Assembly: GCF_964340395.1 (NCBI RefSeq)
Contig: NC_135562.1
Location: 22,203,218-22,217,717 of the forward strand
DNA: 14,500 bases
From: Glandiceps talaboti
Lineage: Eukaryota; Hemichordata; Enteropneusta; Spengelidae
Direction of reading: 5' to 3'
Positions 1 through 9,088 of this stretch are shown here, piece by piece. Under the pieces are notes generated by a model. The model saw only the letters and a list, made by a program, of their open reading frames with translations, was not told the origin of the DNA and ran no database searches. Position numbers and translations under genes: made by a program. The first letter of the stretch is position 1, and each line of letters begins with the position of its first letter.

Positions 1-211
1 TCAGGATCAGTCCATATAATAATAATGCATTTACTGTTACTACAGTAGTCAAATCTTGGCTGATAGGATTGCATGGATTAGTGTATTGCCTTACAGATCC
101 AATGTGAAAAAGATGTGTCCTGACTCACAGTCATAGTGTGTTTGTCAGTAGCGAATTAACTGATATATGCATATATACTGTCACATAAATACAGAACTAA
201 AATGACCTTAC
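1..211. other. Intron sequence downstream of exon F
   Basis: AT-rich sequence after the exon F donor. It holds a perfect 14-bp palindrome of alternating A and T around a central GC (163-176). No acceptor followed by a coding block is visible on the minus strand, so the next exon lies outside the window. Confidence 0.7.
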
Positions 212-439
212 CTTCCAGACTTGTGCTGCTTTCTTGCGTTTGTTTAACATGACATCATCAACAACATCATCCATTTTAACCTGTGGATGTTGTCTTTCTT
301 GGAAATCTTCTGTACACAGAAACATTGGAAGCCAACGTCTTTCCAGTCGTTCCTTGACATACTTTTGAACTTCTATAAGGACTGGAGTAGGTGGTCTGTC
401 TTGTAAGATTTTACCCCACCCACCTCCTGCTTGCATCAC
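212..439 (-). CDS. RGS22: RGS22-like exon F (C-terminal half of the second RGS domain)
   Basis: 228 bp, 76 codons, phase 0 at both ends. It starts VMQAGGGWGKIL, includes VQKYVKERLERRWLPMFL and ends KKAAQVWK. The acceptor is TATATAG and the donor is AAG|GTAAGG. GGWGKIL and the helix with RLE-x-x-WLP-x-FL match the end of an RGS domain, where the last helices pack as V-x-x-x-L-x-x-x-x-x-x-FL. The basic/acidic tail after ERQHPQVKM leads toward a further domain expected to the left of the window. The following intron occupies 1-211 and runs off the edge. Confidence 0.92.
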
Positions 440-875
440 CTATATACAATTAAATCATTACTTATCATAAATACTAAAAGTTGAGACTAATTTGCAAACT
501 GCTCCATAGATAAAAAAACACATTTGTATTCAAGCTAGGGAGTCAAGGGTTATCTGAGGGACAGAGATAGCAATAGAATTTGATCCCCTAGCATATATAT
601 TAATATGACCTGAAGTGCAATGAATTAATAGTATAACACCTATTGAATATATAGAAGGTAAAAGAAGGTAAATGCAGTAAATGAAAGTTAAAAATAATGA
701 TTTTAAAAAATTGATTATTCATTAAATACTGCTTTAATTGGGATTTAAAGGCATATCTTGTTCCTATTTCTTTTCAGTTGGTTGGGTATAGGGTTCCTGG
801 ACCAGTGTTTTGCAGTTGTGTACTTTAGTAAGATTAACTTTAGTAATGGGTAGAATAACAGCAGAGAAGACTTAC
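440..875. other. Intron E-F, 436 bp, without a repeat array
   Basis: Very AT-rich and almost free of CpG. Nothing recognisable beyond a short imperfect tandem duplication near 821-848 (ACTTTAGTAA followed by ACTTTAGTAA with changed flanks), close to the exon E donor. Confidence 0.75.
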
Positions 876-1054
876 CTTATTTTGGCCCTCTTTTCCAGCA
901 GGGCTGTTAGGTCCAAAGAAGTATTTCTTATTCAAATATTTTTGTTTGATTTCTTTGGCTTTTTCATCCCTTCTTTCATTATCAGAATGAGGAATTCTAC
1001 GGAAAGCTTCAATGTCCAGCCAACACATCAAATCCATACTAGCATAATTATCAT
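876..1054 (-). CDS. RGS22: RGS22-like exon E (core of the second RGS domain)
   Basis: 179 bp: two bases completing a codon with exon D, then 59 codons, ending in phase 0. It starts DNYASMDLMCWLDIEAFR, includes RDEKAKEIKQKYLNKKYFF and ends AGKEGQNK. The acceptor is ATTTTTCAG and the donor is AAG|GTAAGT. S-x-x-LMCW-x-DIE-x-FR is the RGS counterpart of the N/S-x-x-F-W-x-x-x-x-x-F block. The KYLNKKYFFGPNSPA stretch is the feature most typical of RGS22 and is why I choose that family over other RGS proteins. An open frame on the opposite strand (810-1058) overlaps the exon and is a shadow. Confidence 0.93.
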
Positions 1055-1110
1055 CTGAAAAATAGTCAATATTTATACATTTTTTAAAGAAAATCTAACA
1101 ATTTTCTGAT

Positions 1111-2305
1111 GACTTTGTAGGCTGGATAGTGACCCAGTGACTGATATTATTCTAATGACTTTGTAGGCTGGATAGTGACCCAGTGGCTGATATTATTGTA
1201 ATGACTTTGTAGGCTGGATAGTGACCCAGTGACTGATATTATTCTAATGACTTTGTAGGCTGGATAGTGACCCAGTGGCTGATATTATTTTAATGACTTT
1301 GTAGGCTGGATAGTGACCCAGTGACTGATATTATTCTAATGACTTTGTAGGCTGGATAGTGACCCAGTGACTGATATTATTTTAATGACTTTGTAGGCTG
1401 GATAGTGACCCAGTGGCTGATATTATTCTAATGACTTTGTAGGCTGGATAGTGACCCAGTGACTGATATTATTCTAATGACTTTGTAGGCTGGATAGTGA
1501 CCCAGTGGCTGATATTATTTTAATGACTTTGTAGGCTGGATAGTGACCCAGTGGCTGATATTATTCTAATGACTTTGTAGGCTGGATAGTGACCCAGTGA
1601 CTGATATTATTCTAATGACTTTGTAGGCTGGATAGTGACCCAGTGACTGATATTATTTTAATGACTTTGTAGGCTGGATAGTGACCCAGTGGCTGATATT
1701 ATTGTAATGACTTTGTAGGCTGGATAGTGACCCAGTGGCTGATATTATTCTAATGACTTTGTAGGCTGGATAGTGACCCAGTGACTGATATTATTTTAAT
1801 GACTTTGTAGGCTGGATAGTGACCCAGTGACTGATATTATTCTAATGACTTTGTAGGCTGGATAGTGACCCAGTGACTGATATTATTCTAATGACTTTGT
1901 AGGCTGGATAGTGACCCAGTGACTGATATTATTGTAATGACTTTGTAGGCTGGATAGTGACCCAGTGGCTGATATTATTCTAATGACTTTGTAGGCTGGA
2001 TAGTGACCCAGTGACTGATATTATTTTAATGACTTTGTAGGCTGGATAGTGACCCAGTGGCTGATATTATTTTAATGACTTTGTAGGCTGGATAGTGACC
2101 CAGTGAATGATATTATTCTAATGACTTTGTAGGCTGGATAGTGACCCAGTGACTGATATTATTCTAATGACTTTGTAGGCTGGATAGTGACCCAGTGACT
2201 GATATTATTTTAATGACTTTGTAGGCTGGATAGTGACCCAGTGGCTGATATTATTCTAATGACTTTGTAGGCTGGATAGTGACCCAGTGGCTGATATTAT
2301 TCTAA
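1111..2305. repeat. Array 1: minisatellite, 46-bp unit, 26 copies
   Basis: Units begin GACTTTGTAGGCTGGATAGT and recur every 46 bp from 1111 to the last unit at 2261, a distance of exactly 25 periods, so no unit has gained or lost a base. Nearly all variation sits at two unit positions: position 30 (A or G) and position 42 (C, T or G). One unit has an extra change (GAATGAT near 2105). The array lies in the D-E intron, 56 bp upstream of the exon E acceptor in transcript terms. On the transcribed strand the unit contains CCAG and ends in ATTAG, but there is no clear pyrimidine tract. Confidence 0.98.
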
Positions 2306-2795
2306 CTACTTGAATTGATGTCAGTCTAAAGTTAAAAAGTCACAAATAACATCAATTTCACCAACTCTGCATTATGCAAATTCTCAGAAAATAAGAGAAA
2401 CAAGTCTTCATAAAAGACACATCCCCATCATATAACAAATATAGCAAATATGACCAGCAGTCAGTAAGAAATGTCATGATAGTACCCCTATGATGCACGA
2501 GTGTGAGTGTGGTGTACTTGGAGTATTTGCATGAATGCTTGCAGTGTTTTCTGCAGCAGTTATACTTTCATGAACATAGTGAGTGAAAGTGCAACAGAAA
2601 ATACTGCAAGCACAAGTAACTTGTAAGTATGACTTTTGGTAGTAAGAGAGTTTATTGCCATTAGATCGTCTGGGATAAAAACAACAAGTTTCTGACACCT
2701 TTAGAGTCAGTGTTAATAGTTGACCAATGAAAAGGAAATATTCTGGTCACAGCTGATTCTATTCAACAACATCAATGATGGTTTTATTAACTTAC
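2306..2795. other. Unique part of intron D-E
   Basis: About 490 bp between array 1 and exon D with no coding signal. A 74-codon open frame at 2474-2698 on the minus strand has a low-complexity Ser/Thr/His composition and no homology I recognise. The only structure is the inverted repeat at 2536-2612. Confidence 0.7.
2536..2612. repeat. Imperfect inverted repeat, hairpin with 18-bp stem
   Basis: The left arm TGCTTGCAGTGTTTTCTG (2536-2553) and right arm CAGAAAATACTGCAAGCA (2595-2612) are complementary at 17 of 18 positions. The exception is a G-U pair in plus-strand RNA and an A-C mismatch in the gene-sense RNA. Inside, ACTTTCA (2564-2570) and TGAAAGT (2584-2590) form a second 7-bp stem with a 13-base loop. 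It could be a decayed foldback element or an RNA hairpin; nothing else points to a function. Confidence 0.7.
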
Positions 2796-2949
2796 TGAGA
2801 AACTGTCTGAAATGTTCTAACTCCAATCTATTGTGTATCAAAGTTTGGAAAGTAAATTCCTTAAATTCCTCAGGTACTCGTTCTTCCAAAGACTGGTAGT
2901 AAGATTCCCTTTTAGTTTCTTCATCAACAAATTCTGGGGTAGCAACTCT
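2796..2949 (-). CDS. RGS22: RGS22-like exon D (linker and first helix of the second RGS domain)
   Basis: 154 bp: 51 codons plus one base that completes an Asn codon with exon E. The peptide starts RVATPEFVDEETKRES and ends LELEHFRQFL. The acceptor is TTTTCAG and the donor is CTCA|GTAAGT. The part from EFTFQTLI onward matches the RGS-domain opening, F-x-x-L-x-x-x-x-x-x-x-x-F-x-x-FL. The earlier part is an acidic linker. A second AG two bases into the exon could serve as an alternative acceptor and shift the phase. The intron to exon E is 1741 bp and contains array 1. Confidence 0.9.
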
Positions 2950-3181
2950 CTGAAAATTAAATGTAAAGAAAGTAAATTAAAATAAAAAACCCTAAATTGT
3001 CTTTAAATCATGACAACATTATTTTAAGTATTACTTTGAGTGTGAGGACTATTCAGCTTGTAAAAAAAGATTAAATGAGAAATACTCTATAGACATAACT
3101 TTGTGAGAGATTTCTTGTTGATACCAAATCAAATAATAATATTTCTATTCATACTAAGACTGGTAATATAGGTCTACTTAC
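2950..3181. other. Intron between the mini-exon candidate and exon D
   Basis: 232 bp of AT-rich sequence, starting with the mini-exon donor GTAAGT and ending with the TTTTCAG acceptor of exon D. No repeats. Confidence 0.6.
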
Positions 3182-3232
3182 ATCTGTGGTAATTTTCTTT
3201 TCAGGATCTATAAACCTACCTCCATGATTAGT
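3182..3232 (-). CDS. Candidate mini-exon between exons C and D (doubtful)
   Basis: The minus strand reads a coding-like peptide, FIDPEKKITTD, directly followed by a strong donor, GAT|GTAAGT, at 3181-3180. It would join exon D in frame. The difficulty is its start, because the sequence upstream is the first unit of array 2 and no pyrimidine-rich acceptor remains. Of the AG sites available (exon lengths 26, 34, 38 and 51 bp), only the 51-bp version starting at 3232 keeps the frame from C to the normal D start and reads TNHGGRFIDPEKKITTD. The 26-bp version would work only with a D start shifted by 2 bp. C-to-D splicing without it is also in frame, so the exon may be alternative, decayed or absent. 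Confidence 0.35.
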
Positions 3233-3495
3233 CTCCACACAGTGTATAAACCTACCTCCGTGATTAGTCACCCACACAGTGTATAAACCTACCTCCATAA
3301 TTAGTCACCCACACAGTGTATAAACCTACCTCCGTGATTAGTCACCCACACAGTGTATAAACCTACCTCCATGATTAGTCACCCACACAGTGTATAAACC
3401 TACCTCCGTGATTAGTCCCCCACACAGTGTATAAACCTACCTCCATGATTAGTCACCCACACAGTGTATAAACCTACCTCCATGATTAGTCACCC
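3211..3495. repeat. Array 2, distal block: 36-37-bp unit, 8 copies
   Basis: Eight copies with the plus-strand core ATAAACCTACCTCC followed by (A/G)TGATTAGTC and a C-rich CACACAGTG end. On the transcribed strand every copy reads GGAGGTAGGTTTATA, which is a 5' splice-site consensus. The block abuts the mini-exon candidate directly at 3210 and is cut off from the rest of the array by the insert at 3496-3810. The unit nearest the mini-exon carries a rarer GTCTCCAC variant that also appears in the first units to the right of the insert. Confidence 0.95.
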
Positions 3496-3810
3496 CATTA
3501 CTGGGACAAGCCATTAAAGAAGCAAGTCCACTTGTTATCAAAGAGTACCAATATTTACACATGTGATGATGTGCTCTTACATAACACAAGTAAACAGTGT
3601 AGTTCACAGCGTAAGATCATTTCTAAGGAGTGGGTCAATTGAGGCAAACCTTATCTCCGTCTTATATCAGTTGTTATCAATTTATTAGGCTATTATAAGT
3701 AACACTACAAACAGCTTTAGAGATGCAAACAACTTTTATGACACCCGTTTTCGTCAGGCAAGCCCGCGGGTTTGTTGCACTTGGACCGTTAATGGCTTGT
3801 GAATGTCATG
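3496..3810. mobile_element. MITE-like insertion with terminal inverted repeats, inside array 2
   Basis: About 315 bp of non-repetitive sequence interrupts array 2 in the middle of a unit. Its ends form an inverted repeat of about 22 positions. The outermost CAT and the inner 12 bp ACAAGCCATTAA (3506-3517) match the reverse complement of the right end (3789-3800 and 3808-3810), with 7 diverged positions between. It has more CpG than its surroundings (for example CCCGCGGG near 3763), which fits a recent arrival in CpG-poor DNA. It has no open frame of note. A target-site duplication is not clear; at most one C is repeated. A non-autonomous DNA transposon is the best explanation. Confidence 0.6.
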
Positions 3811-4369
3811 CACACAGTGTATAAACCTACCTCCATGATTAGTCTCCACACAGTGTATAAACCTACCTCCATGATTAGTCCCCCACACAGTGTATAAACC
3901 TACCTCCATGATTAGTCACCCACACAGTGTATAAACCTACCTCCGTGATTAGTCCCCCACACAGAGTATAAACCTACCTCCATGATTAGTCCCCCACACA
4001 GAGTATAAACCTACCTCCATGATTAGTCAACCACACAGTGTATAAACCTACCTCCATGATTAGTCACCCACACAGTGTATAAACCTACCTCCATGATTAG
4101 TCCCCCACACAGAGTATAAACCTACCTCCATGATTAGTCCCCCACACAGAGTATAAACCTACCTCCATGATTAGTCCCCACACAGTATAAACCTACCTTC
4201 GTGATAAGTCCCCCACACAGTGTAAACCTACCTCCGTTATAAGTTCCACACAGTATAAACCTACCTTCGTGATAAGTCCCCCACACAGTGTAAACCTACC
4301 TTCGTGATTAGTCCCCCACACAGTGTATAAACCTACCTCTTTGATAAATCCTACAGTGTATAAACCTAC
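3811..4369. repeat. Array 2, exon-proximal block: 33-37-bp unit, about 15 copies of the exon C splice donor
   Basis: About 15 copies of the same unit as 3211-3495, running right up to the exon C donor. On the transcribed strand each holds AGGTAGGT. The copy next to the exon (donor at 4337) repeats TTATCAAAGAG|GTAGGT exactly as at the true boundary (4370). Farther copies change step by step to TTATCACGAAG, TTATAACGGAG and finally the common TAATCATGGAG. Unit length varies from 33 to 37 bp near the exon and settles at about 37 bp farther away. The array therefore includes exonic sequence and seems to have started at this boundary. Confidence 0.93.
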
Positions 4370-4370
4370 C
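4337..4370 (-). promoter_or_regulatory. Duplicated 5' splice site of exon C (first copy in frame)
   Basis: The true donor follows base 4370 (GAG|GTAGGT). An identical donor follows base 4337. Splicing there would add exactly 33 bp, reading VGLYTVGFIKE, in frame. Later copies follow 4300 (70 bp, out of frame), 4265 (105 bp, in frame) and 4232 (138 bp, in frame). Sequence alone cannot say which donor is used. Confidence 0.6.
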
Positions 4371-4456
4371 TCTTTGATAAGTCCTCTTCTCTGTAAAGAT
4401 TTCAAGTGTTTAGATTTGCTAGTCTCCAACTGACGTTTTTCTTCAATTAATTCAAC
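4370..4456 (-). CDS. RGS22: RGS22-like exon C (linker between RGS domains)
   Basis: 87 bp, 29 codons, phase 0 at both ends. It begins VELIEEKRQLETSKSK and ends QRRGLIKE. The acceptor is ATTTTCAG and the donor is GAG|GTAGGT. It encodes a charged, probably helical linker directly after the first RGS domain; the VEL-x-EE-x-RQL pattern fits the same place in RGS22. The last bases of the exon together with the donor form the unit from which array 2 is built, so the exon is followed immediately by many near copies of its own 5' splice site. The frame stays open into the array until a stop near 4195, so three of the first four copied donors would give in-frame longer versions of this exon. Confidence 0.85.
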
Positions 4457-4522
4457 CTGAAAATACAGGGAATGTTAGTAAGTATACAGAGTGTCAGTAT
4501 CTTTCAAATGTTACGTGGCTAA
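4457..4522. other. Short unique intron stretch between exon C and array 3
   Basis: 66 bp containing the exon C acceptor and its upstream region. Array 3 starts after TTACGTGGCTAA, whose GGCTAA already resembles the end of a repeat unit. Confidence 0.7.
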
Positions 4523-7500
4523 GGTAGTGTTGACTATTTGAACCTAGCTCAGGTAGTGTTGACTATTTGAACCAAACTCAGGTAGTGTTGACTATTTGAA
4601 CCAAACTCAGGTAGTGTTGACTATTTGAACCCAGCTAAGGTAGTGTTGACTATTTGAACCCAGCTAAGGTAGTGTTGACTATTTGAACCCAGCTAAGGTA
4701 GTGTTGACTATTTGAACCCAGCTAAGGTAGTGTTGACTATTTGAACCCAGCTAAGGTAGTGTTGACTATTTAACCCAGCTAAGGTAGTGTTGACTATTTG
4801 AACCCAACTCAGGTAGTGTTGACTATTTGAACCCAGCTAAGGTAGTGTTGACTATTTGAACCCAACTCAGGTAGTGTTGACTATTTGAACCCAGCTAAGG
4901 TAGTGTTGACTATTTGAACCCAACTCAGGTAGTGTTGACTATTTGAACCCAGCTAAGGTAGTGTTGACTATTTGAACCCAGCTAAGGTAGTGTTGACTAT
5001 TTGAACCCAGCTAAGGTAGTGTTGACTATTTGAACCCAGCTAAGGTAGTGTTGACTATTTGAACCCAACTCAGGTAGTGTTGACTATTTGAACCCAGCTA
5101 AGGTAGTGTTGACTATTTGAACCCAACTCAGGTAGTGTTGACTATTTGAACCCAGCTAAGGTAGTGTTGACTATTTGAACCCAACTCAGGTAGTGTTGAC
5201 TATTTGAACCCAGCTAAGGTAGTGTTGACTATTTGAACCCAACTCAGGTAGTGTTGACTATTTGAACCAAGCTAAGGTAGTGTTGACTATTTGAACCCAG
5301 CTAAGGTAGTGTTGACTATTTGAACCCAGCTAAGGTAGTGTTGACTATTTGAACCAAGCTAAGGTAGTGTTGACTATTTGAACCCAGCTAAGGTAGTGTT
5401 GACTATTTGAACCCAGCTAAGGTAGTGTTGACTATTTGAACCCAGCTAAGGTAGTGTTGACTATTTGAACCCAGCTAAGGTAGTGTTGACTATTTGAACC
5501 CAGCTAAGGTAGTGTTGACTATTTGAACCCAGCTAAGGTAGTGTTGACTATTTGAACCCAGCTAAGGTAGTGTTGACTATTTGAACCCAGCTCAGGTAGT
5601 GTTGACTATTTGAACCCAGCTAAGGTAGTGTTGACTATTTGAACCCAGCTAAGGTAGTGTTGACTATTTGAACCAAGCTAAGGTAGTGTTGACTATTTGA
5701 ACCCAACTCAGGTAGTGTTGACTATTTGAACCCAGCTAAGGTAGTGTTGACTATTTGAACCCAACTCAGGTAGTGTTGACTATTTGAACCCAGCTAAAGT
5801 AGTGTTGACTATTTGAACCCAACTCAGGTAGTGTTGACTATTTGAACCAAGCTAAAGTAGTGTTGACTATTTGAACCCAACTCAGGTAGTGTTGACTATT
5901 TGAACCCAGCTAAGGTAGTGTTGACTATTTGAACCCAACTCAGGTAGTGTTGACTATTTGAACCCAGCTAAGGTAGTGTTGACTATTTGAACCTGGCTCA
6001 GGTAGTGTTGACTATTTGAACCCAGCTAAGGTAGTGTTGACTATTTGAACCCAGCTAAGGTAGTGTTGACTATTTGAACCAAACTCAGGTAGTGTTGACT
6101 ATTTGAACCCAGCTAAGGTAGTGTTGACTATTTGAACCCAACTCAGGTAGTGTTGACTATTTGAACCCAGCTAAGGTAGTGTTGACTATTTGAACCCAGC
6201 TAAGGTAGTGTTGACTATTTGAACCCAACTCAGGTAGTGTTGACTATTTGAACCCAGCTAAGGTAGTGTTGACTATTTGAACCCAGCTAAGGTAGTGTTG
6301 ACTATTTGAACCCAGCTAAAGTAGTGTTGACTATTTGAACCCAGCTAAGGTAGTGTTGACTATTTGAACCAAACTCAGGTAGTGTTGACTATTTGAACCA
6401 AGCTAAAGTAGTGTTGACTATTTGAACCCAGCTAAGGTAGTGTTGACTATTTGAACCCAGCTCAGGTAGTGTTGACTATTTGAACCCAGCTAAGGTAGTG
6501 TTGACTATTTGAACCCAGCTAAGGTAATGTTGACTATTTGAACCCAGCTAAAGTAGTGTTGACTATTTGAACCAAGCTCAGGTAGTGTTGACTATTTTAA
6601 CCCAACTCAGGTAGTGTTGACTATTTGAACCCAGCTAAGGTAGTGTTGACTATTTGAACCCAGCTCAGGTAGTGTTGACTATTTGAACCTAGCTAAGGTA
6701 GTGTTGACTATTTGAACCCAGCTAAGGTAGTGTTGACTATTTGAACCCAGCTAAGGTAGTGTTGACTATTTGAACCCAGCTCAGGTAGTGTTGACTATTT
6801 GAACCTAGCTAAGGTAGTGTTGACTATTTGAACCCAGCTAAGGTAGTGTTGACTATTTGAACCCAGCTAAGGTAGTGTTGACTATTTGAACCCAGCTAAG
6901 GTAGTGTTGACTATTTGAACCCAACTCAGGTAGTGTTGACTATTTGAACCCAGCTAAGGTAGTGTTGACAATTTGAACCCAGCTAAGGTAGTGTTGACTA
7001 TTTGAACCCAGCTAAGGTAGTGTTGACTATTTGAACCCAGCTAAGGTAGTGTTGACTATTTGAACCCAGCTAAGGTAGTGTTGACTATTTGAACCTGGCT
7101 AAGGTAGTGTTGACTATTTGAACCCAACTCAGGTAGTGTTGACTATTTGAACCCAGCTAAGGTAGTGTTGACTATTTGAACCCAGCTAAGGTAGTGTTGA
7201 CTATTTGAACCTGGCTAAGGTAGTGTTGACTATTTGAACCCAACTCAGGTAGTGTTGACTATTTGAACCCAGCTAAGGTAGTGTTGACTATTTGAACCCA
7301 GCTAAGGTAGTGTTGACTATTTGAACCTGGCTAAGGTAGTGTTGACTATTTGAACCCAACTCAGGTAGTGTTGACTATTTGAACCCAACTCAGGTAGTGT
7401 TGACTATTTGAACCCAGCTAAGGTAGTGTTGACAATTTGAACCCAGCTAAGGTAGTGTTGACTATTTGAACCCAGCTAAGGTAGTGTTGACTATTTGAAC

Positions 7501-9088
7501 CCAGCTAAGGTAGTGTTGACTATTTGAACCCAACTCAGGTAGTGTTGACTATTTGAACCCAGCTAAGGTAGTGTTGACTATTTGAACCCAACTCAGGTAG
7601 TGTTGACTATTTGAACCCAGCTAAGGTAGTGTTGACTATTTGAACCCAGCTAAGGTAGTGTTGACTATTTGAACCCAGCTAAAGTAGTGTTGACTATTTG
7701 AACCAAGCTCAGGTAGTGTTGACTATTTTAACCCAACTCAGGTAGTGTTGACTATTTGAACCCAGCTAAGGTAGTGTTGACTATTTGAACCCAGCTCAGG
7801 TAGTGTTGACTATTTGAACCTAGCTAAGGTAGTGTTGACTATTTGAACCCAGCTAAGGTAGTGTTGACTATTTGAACCCAGCTAAGGTAGTGTTGACTAT
7901 TTGAACCCAGCTCAGGTAGTGTTGACTATTTGAACCTAGCTAAGGTAGTGTTGACTATTTGAACCCAGCTAAGGTAGTGTTGACTATTTGAACCCAGCTA
8001 AGGTAGTGTTGACTATTTGAACCCAGCTAAGGTAGTGTTGACTATTTGAACCCAACTCAGGTAGTGTTGACTATTTGAACCCAGCTAAGGTAGTGTTGAC
8101 TATTTGAACCTAGCTCAGGTAGTGTTGACTATTTGAACACAGCTAAGGTAGTGTTGACTATTTGAACCCAACTCAGGTAGTGTTGACTATTTGAACCCAG
8201 CTAAGGTAGTGTTGACTATTTGAACCAAGCTAAGGTAGTGTTGACTATTTGAACCCAGCTAAGGTAGTGTTGACTATTTGAACCCAGCTAAGGTAGTGTT
8301 GACTATTTGAACCCAGCTAAAGTAGTGTTGACTATTTGAACCCAGCTCAGGTAGTGTTGACTATTTGAACCCAACTCAGGTAGTGTTGACTATTTGAACC
8401 CAGCTAAGGTAGTGTTGACAATTTGAACCCAGCTAAGGTAGTGTTGACTATTTGAACCCAGCTAAGGTAGTGTTGACTATTTGAACCCAGCTAAGGTAGT
8501 GTTGACTATTTGAACCCAGCTAAGGTAGTGTTGACTATTTGAACCTGGCTAAGGTAGTGTTGACTATTTGAACCCAACTCAGGTAGTGTTGACTATTTGA
8601 ACCCAGCTAAGGTAGTGTTGACTATTTGAACCCAGCTAAGGTAGTGTTGACTATTTGAACCCAGCTAAGGTAGTGTTGACTATTTGAACCCAGCTAAGGT
8701 AGTGTTGACTATTTGAACCCAACTCAGGTAGTGTTGACTATTTGAACCCAGCTAAGGTAGTGTTGACTATTTGAACCCAACTCAGGTAGTGTTGACTATT
8801 TGAACCCAGCTAAGGTAGTGTTGACTATTTGAACCCAGCTAAGGTAGTGTTGACTATTTGAACCCAGCTAAGGTAGTGTTGACTATTTGAACCCAACTCA
8901 GGTAGTGTTGACTATTTGAACCCAGCTAAGGTAGTGTTGACTATTTGAACCCAACTCAGGTAGTGTTGACTATTTGAACCCAACTCAGGTAGTGTTGACT
9001 ATTTGAACCCAGCTAAGGTAGTGTTGACTATTTGAACCCAACTCAGGTAGTGTTGACTATTTGAACCCAACTCAGGTAGTGTTGACTA
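4523..9088. repeat. Array 3: minisatellite, 29-bp unit, about 158 copies
   Basis: Units start GGTAGTGTTGACTATTTGAA and end in a variable segment of about 9 bases. The first unit is at 4523 and the last, partial one at 9075. The distance is 157 periods minus one base, explained by a single G deletion near 4771. The first 20 bases hardly change, whereas the tail occurs as CCCAGCTAA, CCCAACTCA, CCAAGCTAA, CCTGGCTAA, CCTAGCTAA or CCCAGCTCA. It fills nearly all of the 4761-bp intron B-C. Alternating CAGCTAA/CAACTCA units give 58-bp dimers, and longer internal duplications are described in the findings. There are no spacers between units, so it is not a CRISPR array. Confidence 0.98.

Noticed and set aside
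163-176. 14-bp AT palindrome as a regulatory site
   Set aside because: Alternating AT palindromes are expected in AT-rich introns, and nothing nearby supports a function.
810-1058. 82-codon plus-strand open frame
   Set aside because: It is antisense to exon E, whose minus-strand frame has clear RGS motifs and proper splice sites.
2474-2698. 74-codon minus-strand open frame in intron D-E
   Set aside because: Low-complexity composition, no acceptor or donor in phase with D or E, and D joins E perfectly without it.
4193-4429. 78-codon minus-strand open frame as an independent protein
   Set aside because: It is the end of exon C running into array 2. I treat the continuation as possible exon extension only.
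4523-9088. CRISPR array
   Set aside because: The 29-bp units are directly contiguous with no spacers, and the surrounding gene has eukaryotic introns.
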